Source: Roseburia sp.
GTDB lineage: Bacteria > Bacillota > Clostridia > Christensenellales > Pumilibacteraceae
Assembly (NCBI GenBank): GCA_023665905.1
Contig: JAMPDA010000002.1
Coordinates: forward strand, 91,832-124,549
Length of the DNA: 32,718 nucleotides
Direction of reading: 5' to 3'
Position numbers and translations under genes: made by a program. The stretch's first letter is position 1; each line of letters starts with the position of its first letter. Below the pieces are notes generated by a model that saw only the letters and a list, made by a program, of their open reading frames with translations, ran no database searches and had not been told where the DNA came from. This document shows positions 1 through 7,439 of this stretch, one piece after another.

Positions 1-10
1 CTGCGTATCC

Positions 11-289
11 ATGTTCGCTTCGGTAGGGCATGTAGTCGGCGCGGTGCTTGGCGCAGTCGCCGGGTTGATTATCTCGTCGGTGATAAATTCTGCAATAAAT
101 GCCGGCGGCGGAACATCGAGCATTACATTGCTGCGTAAATCCTTTAAGATGTGGATACCTTTTGCGAGGGGAACATATAACATCAGCAGAGATATCGGAA
201 GCGATATAGGCGGCATGTTAGGCGGCGGTATTGGCGGCGGAATTTCCGGAGCGGCGGCGGCAGGCATCATGTCTCCTGCGCGAACGTAA
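11..289 (+). CDS. Gly-rich hydrophobic small protein, bacteriocin-like candidate (possibly 5'-truncated)
   Basis: A 92-residue ORF made largely of Gly, Ala, Ile and Ser, with GxxxG-like spacing in two stretches (about residues 6-35 and 62-86) separated by a basic/aromatic middle (RKSFKMWIPFARGTY). The reading frame is open to the left edge (three codons precede the ATG), so the true start, and any leader peptide, may lie outside the window. No convincing ribosome binding site can be seen because only 10 bases precede the ATG. Seen from the chosen ATG there is no classical charged double-glycine leader, although GG and GGG occur inside. Glycine-zipper peptides next to a C39-peptidase ABC exporter (1509-3749) are often class II-type bacteriocins or other secreted peptides. 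That context is the main argument, and the function remains inference. A non-secreted Gly-rich membrane protein is the alternative. Confidence 0.5.
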   Translation: MFASVGHVVGAVLGAVAGLIISSVINSAINAGGGTSSITLLRKSFKMWIPFARGTYNISRDIGSDIGGMLGGGIGGGISGAAAAGIMSPART

Positions 290-301
290 GTTATAGCGAT
301 A

Positions 302-338
302 GTATTGCCTTGTGCTTTATCGAGGCACAAGGCAATAT
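302..338 (+). terminator. Strong hairpin between small peptide ORF and membrane protein (attenuator or processing stem)
   Basis: Bases 303-315 and 325-337 form a perfect 13-bp inverted repeat with a 9-nt loop, and a G-U pair can be added at 302/338. No run of T follows; the right arm leads straight into an AAAAGGAGG ribosome binding site for the ATG at 361. A hairpin between a peptide structural gene and its downstream gene commonly works as a partial terminator or RNA-stabilising stem. Without a U-tract, a stabilising or attenuating role is more likely than full termination. Confidence 0.5.
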
Positions 339-360
339 CTATTATAAAAAGGAGGAAAAA

Positions 361-1002
361 ATGAAAAACATTATAACTAAAAACTCAATCAATCTTGCGG
401 TTGCATTTTTTATTGGAGTAATGGCGACTTGCGCCGGATTTATTATGGCGTTTTCGAAGTACCGTGTCGGCGCGTTTGCGTGCTTATTATGTCAGGCGCT
501 GTCATTACCGTTTATAGTATGTTTATTTAAAAAGAAAATACCGTATGTGTCATATGCGGTGATAGCGATATTTAATTTGATAAATTTCACTGTGCTAACA
601 ACAGTCAAGTCCGAAATGGATGACCTGCGGTTTACGTGCTTTCTGTATGCCATAGCCTTACCTACATCAATCGCGTTTTTTCTGTTGTGCCTTTTAAATG
701 ACAAGAACATCAATTCGTTAAATCTCGCGAAGTCAGGTTTCCAAGCCGTAAAAAAATGGAATCAATTGTTTCTGTTTTGTTTCGGTGTATGCTTGGCTCT
801 TTGTTCCTGGGTGTTGCTATTGACCGTGGTTTTAAAGCATAATCCATATGTTTGGGTACAGTATACGCTATATTCCGTCGGTGGGGTTTTGATAGCGGCG
901 ATGATGGGTGCTTTGATTTTTACGACAGTCCGGAATAAGGCTGTCAGTAGGATAGTCGGCGGTGCAAGCGGTTCAAATCCGGATCGTGGGGACAACGAGT
1001 AA
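361..1002 (+). CDS. Multi-pass membrane protein of unknown function (possible immunity protein)
   Basis: 213 residues when started at the ATG at 361, chosen because an AAAAGGAGG ribosome binding site sits 5-6 bases upstream; an earlier in-frame ATG at 310 lies inside the hairpin. About six hydrophobic segments are visible (roughly residues 10-33, 36-53, 60-80, 90-108, 135-157, 167-190), with short Lys/Arg-bearing loops and a polar C-terminal tail. I do not recognise the family. Its position between a Gly-rich small ORF and a C39 ABC exporter would suit an immunity or accessory membrane protein of a bacteriocin cassette, but that is inference from context. Base composition is clearly more AT-rich than the genes to the right, which hints at horizontal acquisition of the cassette. 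Confidence 0.7.
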   Translation: MKNIITKNSINLAVAFFIGVMATCAGFIMAFSKYRVGAFACLLCQALSLPFIVCLFKKKIPYVSYAVIAIFNLINFTVLTTVKSEMDDLRFTCFLYAIALPTSIAFFLLCLLNDKNINSLNLAKSGFQAVKKWNQLFLFCFGVCLALCSWVLLLTVVLKHNPYVWVQYTLYSVGGVLIAAMMGALIFTTVRNKAVSRIVGGASGSNPDRGDNE

Positions 1003-1177
1003 CACGCTATTCTCATATCTACTTTCACGGGGATTTTCCGATGTGCTGATAGCCGGCATGTTGGGACTTTCCTTGGCGTCTTTTGTGGTTATGTATCTTG
1101 CTGTATTGGGGAGAACGGCAAGGCGTATCGCCGCAATGAAAGCGTACTTGCAAGAAAAAAGTGCCTTTGATGAATAA
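962..1177 (+). CDS. Doubtful small single-span membrane ORF
   Basis: A 71-codon frame that opens with GTG inside the end of the preceding gene (41-nt overlap). One strong hydrophobic helix is visible (about residues 24-50), followed by a basic, then acidic tail. No good ribosome binding site is seen at the GTG, and internal GTG or ATG codons (for example 1058) would give a shorter protein with part of the helix missing. It may be a small accessory membrane protein coupled to the upstream gene, a remnant of a larger gene, or a chance frame. The hydrophobic helix and same-strand position are the only support. Confidence 0.35.
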   Translation: MQAVQIRIVGTTSNTLFSYLLSRGFSDVLIAGMLGLSLASFVVMYLAVLGRTARRIAAMKAYLQEKSAFDE

Positions 1178-1508
1178 ATTAGGTATTATACCCCAGGGCA
1201 GGCCCTGGACCCGCACGGCAACCGAATGTTGCACGAAACATTGCTTACGTTTTCGCTTGTAATTGTGCGTATGCTTGCCCTGGAGCACCCTACGGGTGTT
1301 CCGCTAGCCACGCGGCGGTGTATAAAACCAAATTTGTCGTCGTCGGCAGCCAAATGCTGCGCGACACACTGCTTATCCGCTCACTTTGATAGAATACGTA
1401 ATAAATAACTATTCAATCTGTGATTGCGCAAGCAGGCAAATTTTCCCCTCGAATAGAACTCGGCGCGTTAAGTCGAGCCCACTATAAAATTTACAGGAGA
1501 AGTTAATT
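1178..1508. other. Palindrome-rich intergenic region before the C39 exporter
   Basis: No convincing gene is seen. The stretch carries three small hairpins: 1193-1198/1203-1208 (6 bp, 4-nt loop), 1282-1290/1294-1302 (9 bp with one G-U pair, 3-nt loop) and 1346-1350/1356-1360 (5 bp). Bases 1346-1365 recur as an exact inverted copy at 30601-30620. A GGAG-type ribosome binding site (about 1495-1499) precedes the exporter ATG at 1509. The A/T-rich TATAAA at 1483-1488 is too close to that site to be a normal -10 element for it, so the exporter promoter is not identified. Confidence 0.5.
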
Positions 1509-3749
1509 ATGTCCAAATACAAATGTGTAAAACAGCACGACATTACAGACTGCGGCGCGGCGTGTATAGCCACGGTATGCCTGCAGTACAAGAAGGAAAC
1601 TACTGTTACCAAGCTCCGCGATCTATCCGGAACGGACATAAAAGGCACGACAGTATTGGGTATAGTGCAAACTTTGGAAAAGCTCGGTTTCGAGGCCAAA
1701 GCCGCGCGTATAACGCGCGATACATTCGATGAGAAGTTCACTTTGCCCGTAATAACGCGCGTGCTGACCAAAGAAGGGCTGACGCACTTTGTTGTGGTAC
1801 ATAGGATATATGCCGATAAGTTGCTTGTCGCAGACCCTGCCGTCGGGCTGAAAAAGATATCGAAGGACGAGTTTTTCGAGGACTTCGACGGATATGCGGT
1901 ATTTTGCGCGCCGACAAACGAGTTCGTTGCGGACAAGACCAAAACAAAAGGGGTATTCGGGAGATTTTTCAAGCTGTTGCTCGCGCAGAAAAAGCTGTTT
2001 GTATATGCTATTATCGGCAGTATCATACTTACGGCTTTGGGTATCGCGAGCAGCTTTTTCAACAAGATACTTATGGACGAGATCTTGCCGTATAACCTCA
2101 AAAATCAGCTTTTGTGTTTTTGTATAGGCTTCGGCATTATCGCTTTGTTCGATCTGCTCTTAAGCGCGGCGAGGCAACATTTGCTGTTGCATCTGTCTAT
2201 AAAGATAGATATGCCGCTGATGCTCGGATATTTTAACCATATATTCGCGTTGCCGATGAAGTTTTTCGGCACGCGGCGAACGGGCGACATCTTGACGCGT
2301 TTTTCGGACGCAGGAACAATCAAGGAAATATTCACCACAATTACGCTGTCGCTTATAATAGATATAATTCTTACGGTCGTCAGCGGTGTAATTCTGTTCT
2401 TTATGAATAAAATACTGTTTGCGATAATCGCCGTGATAACTGTCGTAAACGCGGTGCTCGTGTATGTATTCAAAAAGCCGTATAAGGAGTTGAACCTCGA
2501 GAGCATGGAAAAGCAGGCGGCGCTTAACAGTCAGATCATAGACAGCCTTAAGGGCGTGGAAACTGTCAAGAGCTTCGGCGTCGAACAGGAAACGATGGAG
2601 AAGCTGGAAAACAAATATATTTCCGCGCTTCGTACCGGATACAAAACGAGCGTTACGAGCAATGTGCAGGGTACGATCTCAGGATTTTTCAACAATATAG
2701 GCAATCTGGTATTGATGGGTATTGCCGCGCTCTTTGTTATCAACGGGGATATTACGCTCGGAAGTATGATGGCGTTCATGTCGCTTTCGAGCTACTTTAT
2801 GGATCCCATAGGCAGACTTGTTTCGTTGCAGATGCAAATACAGGAAGCGGATATAGCCATGCGACGCATGAGCGAGCTTTACGAGATCGACGAGGAGCAG
2901 TGCGACGAGAACGTACTTTCCGATTTTACTCTCGACGGCTCCGTAAATATGGAGAACGTCACGTTCCGCTACGGCAGCCGCGCGCCCGTAATTAAAAATG
3001 CGGGACTGAGTATTAAGAACGGCGAAAAAATCGCGCTTGTGGGTGAGAGCGGCGGCGGCAAAACCACGCTTGCAAAGCTCATTTTGGGCTTATGGCAGCC
3101 GGAGGAAGGAAAGGTATCCGTCGGCGGCTACAATATCGAGGAGCTTGATAAAAAGCTGTTACGCCGAGAAATAGCGTATGTGCCGCAAAGTGTCGAATTG
3201 TTTACGGGGTCGATAGAGGAGAATATAAAATTGGGCAAGCGCGACGCTACATATTCGGAAGTCAAGCGCGCCTGCGAAAGAGCCGGATGCGCCGATTTTA
3301 TAGAAAAATTGCCGGCTAAATATTCGACTTTTTTGGAAGAAGCCGGCGCTAATCTTTCGGGCGGCGAGCGCCAGCGTATCGCGCTTGCGCGCGCGCTGAT
3401 CAAGGATCCGAAAATACTGATCTTGGACGAGGCGACGAGCAATCTCGACTTTGTGAGCGAGGCGAGTATATGCGAAACATTGTACGATCTAAAGTGCACA
3501 CTCATCATTATAGCGCACAGAATTTCCACTATACGCAGATGCGATAGGGTTTACGTAGTGGACAACAATACTATAGCTGAAGTGGGCACTCACGACGAGT
3601 TGCTGGCGCTTGACGGCGTTTACGGCAAAATTTGGAAGAGCCAAATGGGAGAAAGCAAGACGTCGAAAAAGCGTGGGCAAAAGAAAAGCGACGGCAAAAG
3701 TGTGCCGCCGCGGAATGTCGATCCGACCGATGAGATAACGTATAAATGA
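1509..3749 (+). CDS. Peptidase-containing ABC transporter (C39 peptidase / bacteriocin-type exporter)
   Basis: 746 residues with the domain order of the ComA/LanT/PCAT exporters. The N-terminal C39 cysteine peptidase (about 1-130) has Cys15 in DCGAAC, His93 in THFVVVH and Asp109 in VADP, so the catalytic triad is intact. A six-helix ABC transmembrane domain follows (about 160-440). The nucleotide-binding domain (about 480-710) has Walker A GESGGGKTT, signature LSGGERQR, Walker B ILILDEA and an H-loop IIAHR. The protein would cleave a double-glycine leader and export the mature peptide across the cell membrane. The C-terminus ends in a Lys-rich hydrophilic tail. The start is the ATG with GGAGA-like ribosome binding site 6-10 bases upstream. 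The Gly-rich ORF at 11-289 is the nearest possible cargo. No HlyD-type accessory protein is seen, as is usual for Gram-positive PCATs. Confidence 0.92.
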   Translation: MSKYKCVKQHDITDCGAACIATVCLQYKKETTVTKLRDLSGTDIKGTTVLGIVQTLEKLGFEAKAARITRDTFDEKFTLPVITRVLTKEGLTHFVVVHRIYADKLLVADPAVGLKKISKDEFFEDFDGYAVFCAPTNEFVADKTKTKGVFGRFFKLLLAQKKLFVYAIIGSIILTALGIASSFFNKILMDEILPYNLKNQLLCFCIGFGIIALFDLLLSAARQHLLLHLSIKIDMPLMLGYFNHIFALPMKFFGTRRTGDILTRFSDAGTIKEIFTTITLSLIIDIILTVVSGVILFFMNKILFAIIAVITVVNAVLVYVFKKPYKELNLESMEKQAALNSQIIDSLKGVETVKSFGVEQETMEKLENKYISALRTGYKTSVTSNVQGTISGFFNNIGNLVLMGIAALFVINGDITLGSMMAFMSLSSYFMDPIGRLVSLQMQIQEADIAMRRMSELYEIDEEQCDENVLSDFTLDGSVNMENVTFRYGSRAPVIKNAGLSIKNGEKIALVGESGGGKTTLAKLILGLWQPEEGKVSVGGYNIEELDKKLLRREIAYVPQSVELFTGSIEENIKLGKRDATYSEVKRACERAGCADFIEKLPAKYSTFLEEAGANLSGGERQRIALARALIKDPKILILDEATSNLDFVSEASICETLYDLKCTLIIIAHRISTIRRCDRVYVVDNNTIAEVGTHDELLALDGVYGKIWKSQMGESKTSKKRGQKKSDGKSVPPRNVDPTDEITYK

Positions 3750-3813
3750 CGCTCGCGCAAGCGGAGCTCTGTCGCCGGTGTTGCGCTTGCCGACGCGCCG
3801 CCGTGAATGGCGG

Positions 3814-4698
3814 TCAGCCGAGGCGTTCGTTTTTGGCGCTGATATAGAAGCAGGCGGACGTGTTTTTATCGAACAGGCGCGACGCTATGCTTTCGCCGTA
3901 GCGCGCCAGCAGTGCGTCGGGCGTGAGGTTGGTCGTTATGACCGTAATTTTTCGGTGTTGCCAGCGCTCGTTGACGACGGCGTACAGATATTCGCGCGTC
4001 ACGTTTTTGAGCATGGTTTCCGTGCCGAGGTCGTCGATGACGAGTGCGTCGCAATCGAGCATGGGCGTAAACCTGTCCGTATAGTCTTCGATGGAAAACT
4101 GCGTGTGATAGTCGAGCGCGCGGCGCAGAAAGTCGAACGCGCCAACGGTGACCGTGGCGGCGCCGCGCTCCATGAGCGCCGTCGCGACTGCTGCGGCGAG
4201 CACCGTTTTGCCCGTGCCCGACTGTCCTGCGAGTATCAGGAACGGCTTTTCGGGCGTGGGGAAGCCGTCCGTCAGTTTTTTCGCGGTTTTGTACGCGGCG
4301 GAGATCTCGGCAGGCGCCGTAGTCGCGGCGGCGGCGAAATCGGTATGTTGCAGCATCAGGTTCTGCTTATCGGAATTTATCACGCTGCGAATGACGCAGC
4401 GGCAGTATTTCCCGTTCGCGTAGCCCGTATCGTGACATTCTTTGCAACGATAGGGCGGCTCGAGGTCGGCTTGGGAAAAGCCGAGGCGCGCCGCTTCCTT
4501 TTTCAGCGCGGCTTTTGCGGCGTCGAGTGTGTTCGGCTCGCCCTTTGCGCTTTTTATCGCTTCGGACTGATATGCGGTGAACGCCGCGTACAGCCCGTCG
4601 TCGGCGCGCAATGCGCTGTGCCAGGCTTCGTGCGCCGCGTTTACGTCGGCGCGGCGGCGGTCGGTGATTTCGCGCACCGCTCGTTTATACGAATTCAT
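3814..4698 (-). CDS. DnaC/DnaI-like replicative helicase loader (AAA+ ATPase)
   Basis: 294 residues, starting at the ATG at 4698, which has a GAGGAGG ribosome binding site just upstream and overlaps the stop of the DnaD-domain gene by 4 bp (ATGA). An N-terminal coiled/helical region is followed by a Cys cluster (Cys85, Cys88, Cys99, Cys101, with CxxCxDTGY spacing) typical of DnaI-type loaders. The AAA+ core has Walker A GQSGTGKT (158-165), Walker B ALVIDDLG (about 218-225), a sensor region TVITTNL and an Arg-rich box near GESIASRLF. It is expected to load the replicative helicase onto DNA at the origin or at restarted forks, working with the DnaD-type protein encoded just upstream. The open frame continues upstream to 5214 but that part lies within the DnaD-type gene and is rejected. 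Confidence 0.88.
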   Translation of the reverse strand: MNSYKRAVREITDRRRADVNAAHEAWHSALRADDGLYAAFTAYQSEAIKSAKGEPNTLDAAKAALKKEAARLGFSQADLEPPYRCKECHDTGYANGKYCRCVIRSVINSDKQNLMLQHTDFAAAATTAPAEISAAYKTAKKLTDGFPTPEKPFLILAGQSGTGKTVLAAAVATALMERGAATVTVGAFDFLRRALDYHTQFSIEDYTDRFTPMLDCDALVIDDLGTETMLKNVTREYLYAVVNERWQHRKITVITTNLTPDALLARYGESIASRLFDKNTSACFYISAKNERLG

Positions 4699-6122
4699 TT
4701 GTCCTCCTCGCCCAAGCGGACGAAAAGCGCGTTGAGCTGTTCCGCCGTCATTTGTTCGCGCACGGTGTTGGGCTTTGCTTCGCCGGTCGGCGCGGGCGGT
4801 TTTTCCGCGCCGTGCGCTCTCGCGCCGTCTACTGTCGTCACGCCCGACGCGTTCCAGGCGGAAAGCAGGGCGTTCATGTACGCAAACGGGTTCGCTTTGT
4901 CCGCCGCGAGCGACGCGGCGTAGTCTATAAGCTCTGCGGAAACGTTTATGCGCTCGTGCCAATTTTCGTAGAACGCGCGATACACCGGCTTGACCGCGCC
5001 GCGCAGTTTGAGCGACTGCATGAGCGCCGCGATATCCGCGTCGAAGCGCGCCTCGCGTTCCGTATGGCGTTTGACCTGCGCTTCGGTGAGGACGGAGGAG
5101 CGAAAGAACTCGCGCATGACCGAGTCGAGGTCGGGGAGCGTCTTGAGCCCGTTTTTCATGCAGTATTCGGCGACTGCCGTTATCGCGCCTGCCTCGAAGC
5201 CCATGTCGAGCCAAGGTCGTATGTAATTGCTTATTTCGGGATCGACGTTTTCGTAATAGACGCCGAGCGCTTTATTGACGGCTTTGGCGAGCTTATAGAG
5301 CGCTTTGCGCTCGTCCTCGTATTTATTTATCTGTTCGGCGGTGGTGAAGCCGAGTTCGCTGTACTGCGTCAGTTTGGTGTCGAGCGTTGCCATTCCGCCG
5401 CGCTTGATCGTGGCGGCGACGGCGAGTATTATGTCCTTGCCGTATCTGTAGACGATCTTCCATTTTTTATACAGCTTGACCGATTCGTGATCGGGACGCT
5501 TGCCGCCGCCGAGCGCGCTCAGAACTTCGCACAGGTCGTTGTAGTAAACGCCGTATTCCTCGAGGCGTTCTTCCACCTCGTCGGCGGTGCGATATCCGTC
5601 CTGCGCGAGGTTGCGCGCCACTGCGAGTATGTACGGGCAGGACACGTTGTCGCCCTTTAGGTCCACGCAGTATTTGACGATAAACACCATGGCGAGCCAT
5701 TCTATGCCGAGCCGCTCCATTATTCCGTAATACTCGTTGTATTCGTTGGGCGATATCTGGCGCGCGGCGATGTAACTTTGGGCTTGGCGGTTGAACTCGC
5801 GATATTTATCGACGTCGTATTTTTTGATCTTCGGGCGCGCGGAGCGCGGCGAAAGATAGCTTATGTCGTCGCCGATACGCGACATCAAGCCGAGCTCCGC
5901 CCAATAATCTATGGCGGCGGATACCGTCGCTTCGTCGAGGTCGAGCCTGTGCGCCAACCGCTCCACAGTGTCGTCGGGATCGCCCTTGCGCGCGGCGAGC
6001 GACAGCCCGTAAAGATACACCTTTACGTAGTCGCCGTCGGCATACGGCATGTACTCCACTATGAACTTGTTTTCTACGGTCACGGCGCCGTCCAGACACG
6101 CTTCCGACGACAGTTTAAACAT
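4695..6122 (-). CDS. DnaD/DnaB_2-domain primosomal (replication initiation) protein
   Basis: 475 residues. The N-terminal third (about 1-105) reads as a winged-helix domain of the DnaB/DnaD type, with a short helix-turn-helix near VERLAHRLDLDEATV. It is followed by at least two DnaD-like helical modules (about 130-200 and 265-350). A C-terminal module ends with the family's typical NPFAYMNALLSAW signature (about residues 410-422). Proteins of this family remodel origin DNA and bring the helicase-loader complex to it in Bacillota. The tail (about 440-475) is Pro/Ala/Glu rich and low complexity. The gene leads a two-gene operon with the helicase loader and is transcribed from 6192-6164 divergently from sbcD. 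The start ATG lies 35 bases from the predicted transcription start. Confidence 0.85.
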   Translation of the reverse strand: MFKLSSEACLDGAVTVENKFIVEYMPYADGDYVKVYLYGLSLAARKGDPDDTVERLAHRLDLDEATVSAAIDYWAELGLMSRIGDDISYLSPRSARPKIKKYDVDKYREFNRQAQSYIAARQISPNEYNEYYGIMERLGIEWLAMVFIVKYCVDLKGDNVSCPYILAVARNLAQDGYRTADEVEERLEEYGVYYNDLCEVLSALGGGKRPDHESVKLYKKWKIVYRYGKDIILAVAATIKRGGMATLDTKLTQYSELGFTTAEQINKYEDERKALYKLAKAVNKALGVYYENVDPEISNYIRPWLDMGFEAGAITAVAEYCMKNGLKTLPDLDSVMREFFRSSVLTEAQVKRHTEREARFDADIAALMQSLKLRGAVKPVYRAFYENWHERINVSAELIDYAASLAADKANPFAYMNALLSAWNASGVTTVDGARAHGAEKPPAPTGEAKPNTVREQMTAEQLNALFVRLGEEDK

Positions 6123-6139
6123 AACGCTGCCTCATTTGC

Positions 6140-6168
6140 TTGAAAAATTGCTCGATATGTATTATAAT
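6140..6168 (+). promoter_or_regulatory. SigA-type promoter of sbcDC
   Basis: TTGAAA (6140-6145), a 17-bp spacer and TATAAT (6163-6168), reading toward sbcD. Predicted transcription start is about 6175, giving a leader of about 50 nt to the ATG at 6225, which is preceded by CGGAG. Confidence 0.75.
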
Positions 6169-6192
6169 ACCACCAAAAAGCTATTTTATCAA
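6164..6192 (-). promoter_or_regulatory. SigA-type promoter of the dnaD-like/helicase-loader operon, overlapping the sbcDC promoter
   Basis: On the minus strand TTGATA (6192-6187), a 17-bp spacer and TATTAT (6169-6164). Its -10 lies inside the 12-bp palindrome GTATTATAATAC (6159-6170), which also contains the -10 of the opposite promoter, so both directions use the same melted region. Confidence 0.7.
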
Positions 6193-6224
6193 CCGTTTGA
6201 GTTTAAAACGTTCGGAGAATTCCC

Positions 6225-7439
6225 ATGAGAATTTTGCACACAGCCGACCTGCATTTAGGGAAAAAATTGAACAAAGCGTCGCGGCTCGACGAGCAGTGCG
6301 ACGTTATAAAAGAGATCGCCGCGCTCGCCGACGAGCACGCCGCGGATGTGGTGCTTATAGCCGGCGATATATTCGACGCGTCCGTGCCGCCGTCCGACGC
6401 GGAGCGCGTGTTCTATCGCGGGCTGTTGACGCTCGCGGAGCGCGGAAGGGCTGTCATCGCGCTTGCCGGAAACCACGACGACGAGCGCAGGCTTTGCGCC
6501 GCCAAGCCGCTCGCAGACCTTCAGGGCATCGTCCTCGCCGGCGAGCTCGACTATTCGGCGCTCGGCAGTCCGTCGCTGACGGAGCCCGTGCCGCCGCCGT
6601 CGCTCTTCGAGGTCGCCGCCGCCGCGGACTATCTGCAAAAACAGCGCGTCAAGATAACGGGCAGATTCGGCGGAGTTACCGTGCAAAAGGGCGACGAAAA
6701 GGTGAATATCGCGCTCGTGCCGTACCCGTCCGAGGGCAGGCTGTCGCGCTGGGCACAACAGGATTATACCGTTTCGTACGAGGAGCGCGTCAAAAAGACG
6801 CTCGCGGACGCATGCGCGTTTTTCGACAGTTCGGCGTATAACATTCTCTGCACGCACTTGTTTTTGACTAAATCGGAAACGGCGGAAGCGCTCGGCGGTC
6901 TTGCCGCGCTGCCCGTTTCTGTTTTGCCGCAGAACGCGGACTACATTGCGCTCGGGCACGTGCACAAGAGATTTCAGGTGAGCAAGGCTCCGCTCGCGGT
7001 GTACTGCGGCTCGCCGCTCCAATACGCGTACGACGAGAGCCGCGCAAAGTCCGTGACGCTCGTCGATACTTCGGCGCGAACGGTCGCGGCGCTGCCGCTG
7101 TCGTCGGGCAGGAAGCTGACGGAAACGGAAGCGGACAACTACGAGGAGTGCATGGCAAAGCTCGATTTTTACAAGGACGACTACGTGCGTTTGCTGTACG
7201 GCGGCGAGCCGCTCGGCAAGGACGAGTCGGCAAAGATACGCGCGCACGCCGCGTTCAACGATATAGCGATAACAGCGCAGGTGCGCGGCAACGTTTGCGT
7301 GGAGCGCCGCGCGCATTTATCCGACGACGAGATCTTCGATATGTACTACAAAGCGCGCTATGCCGCGCCGCCGTCCGCCGAACTCAAGGCGGCGTTTGCC
7401 GAACTGATGCAACAGTTAAAAAGCGAGGGCGAGCGATAA
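6225..7439 (+). CDS. sbcD: Exonuclease SbcCD, nuclease subunit SbcD
   Basis: 404 residues with the full Mre11/SbcD phosphoesterase signature: DLH (Asp8, His10), GDIFD (Asp48), GNHD (Asn83-Asp85), a later CTHLF and GHVHK. These residues hold the two Mn ions. A C-terminal capping/SbcC-binding part follows after about residue 270. With SbcC it forms the ATP-dependent complex that trims hairpins and protein-blocked DNA ends during repair. The length matches the family. The start ATG has CGGAG upstream and the stop overlaps the sbcC start by one base (TAATG), so the two are translationally coupled. Residues 140-160 include an additional charged loop, not obviously unusual. Confidence 0.95.
   Translation: MRILHTADLHLGKKLNKASRLDEQCDVIKEIAALADEHAADVVLIAGDIFDASVPPSDAERVFYRGLLTLAERGRAVIALAGNHDDERRLCAAKPLADLQGIVLAGELDYSALGSPSLTEPVPPPSLFEVAAAADYLQKQRVKITGRFGGVTVQKGDEKVNIALVPYPSEGRLSRWAQQDYTVSYEERVKKTLADACAFFDSSAYNILCTHLFLTKSETAEALGGLAALPVSVLPQNADYIALGHVHKRFQVSKAPLAVYCGSPLQYAYDESRAKSVTLVDTSARTVAALPLSSGRKLTETEADNYEECMAKLDFYKDDYVRLLYGGEPLGKDESAKIRAHAAFNDIAITAQVRGNVCVERRAHLSDDEIFDMYYKARYAAPPSAELKAAFAELMQQLKSEGER

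Noticed and set aside
940..1000. tRNA-like T-loop (GGTTCAAATCC) near the end of the membrane protein gene
   Set aside because: Only a 3-bp T-stem and the loop are present; no matching acceptor stem, anticodon arm or D arm could be found upstream, so it is at most a remnant.
1226..1408. 60-codon ORF in the gap before the C39 exporter
   Set aside because: No ribosome binding site, no recognisable composition, and it spans hairpins and the dispersed repeat.
3778..4923. Long plus-strand open frame opposite the helicase-loader gene
   Set aside because: It is the antisense shadow of two well-supported minus-strand genes, with Arg/Val/Phe-rich composition typical of GC-rich antisense frames. The same applies to other long antisense frames over sbcD, sbcC, the glycan operon and iscS.
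4699..5214. N-terminal extension of the helicase loader
   Set aside because: It lies wholly inside the DnaD-domain gene in another frame and is Arg-rich; the ATG at 4698 has GAGGAGG and the typical ATGA overlap.
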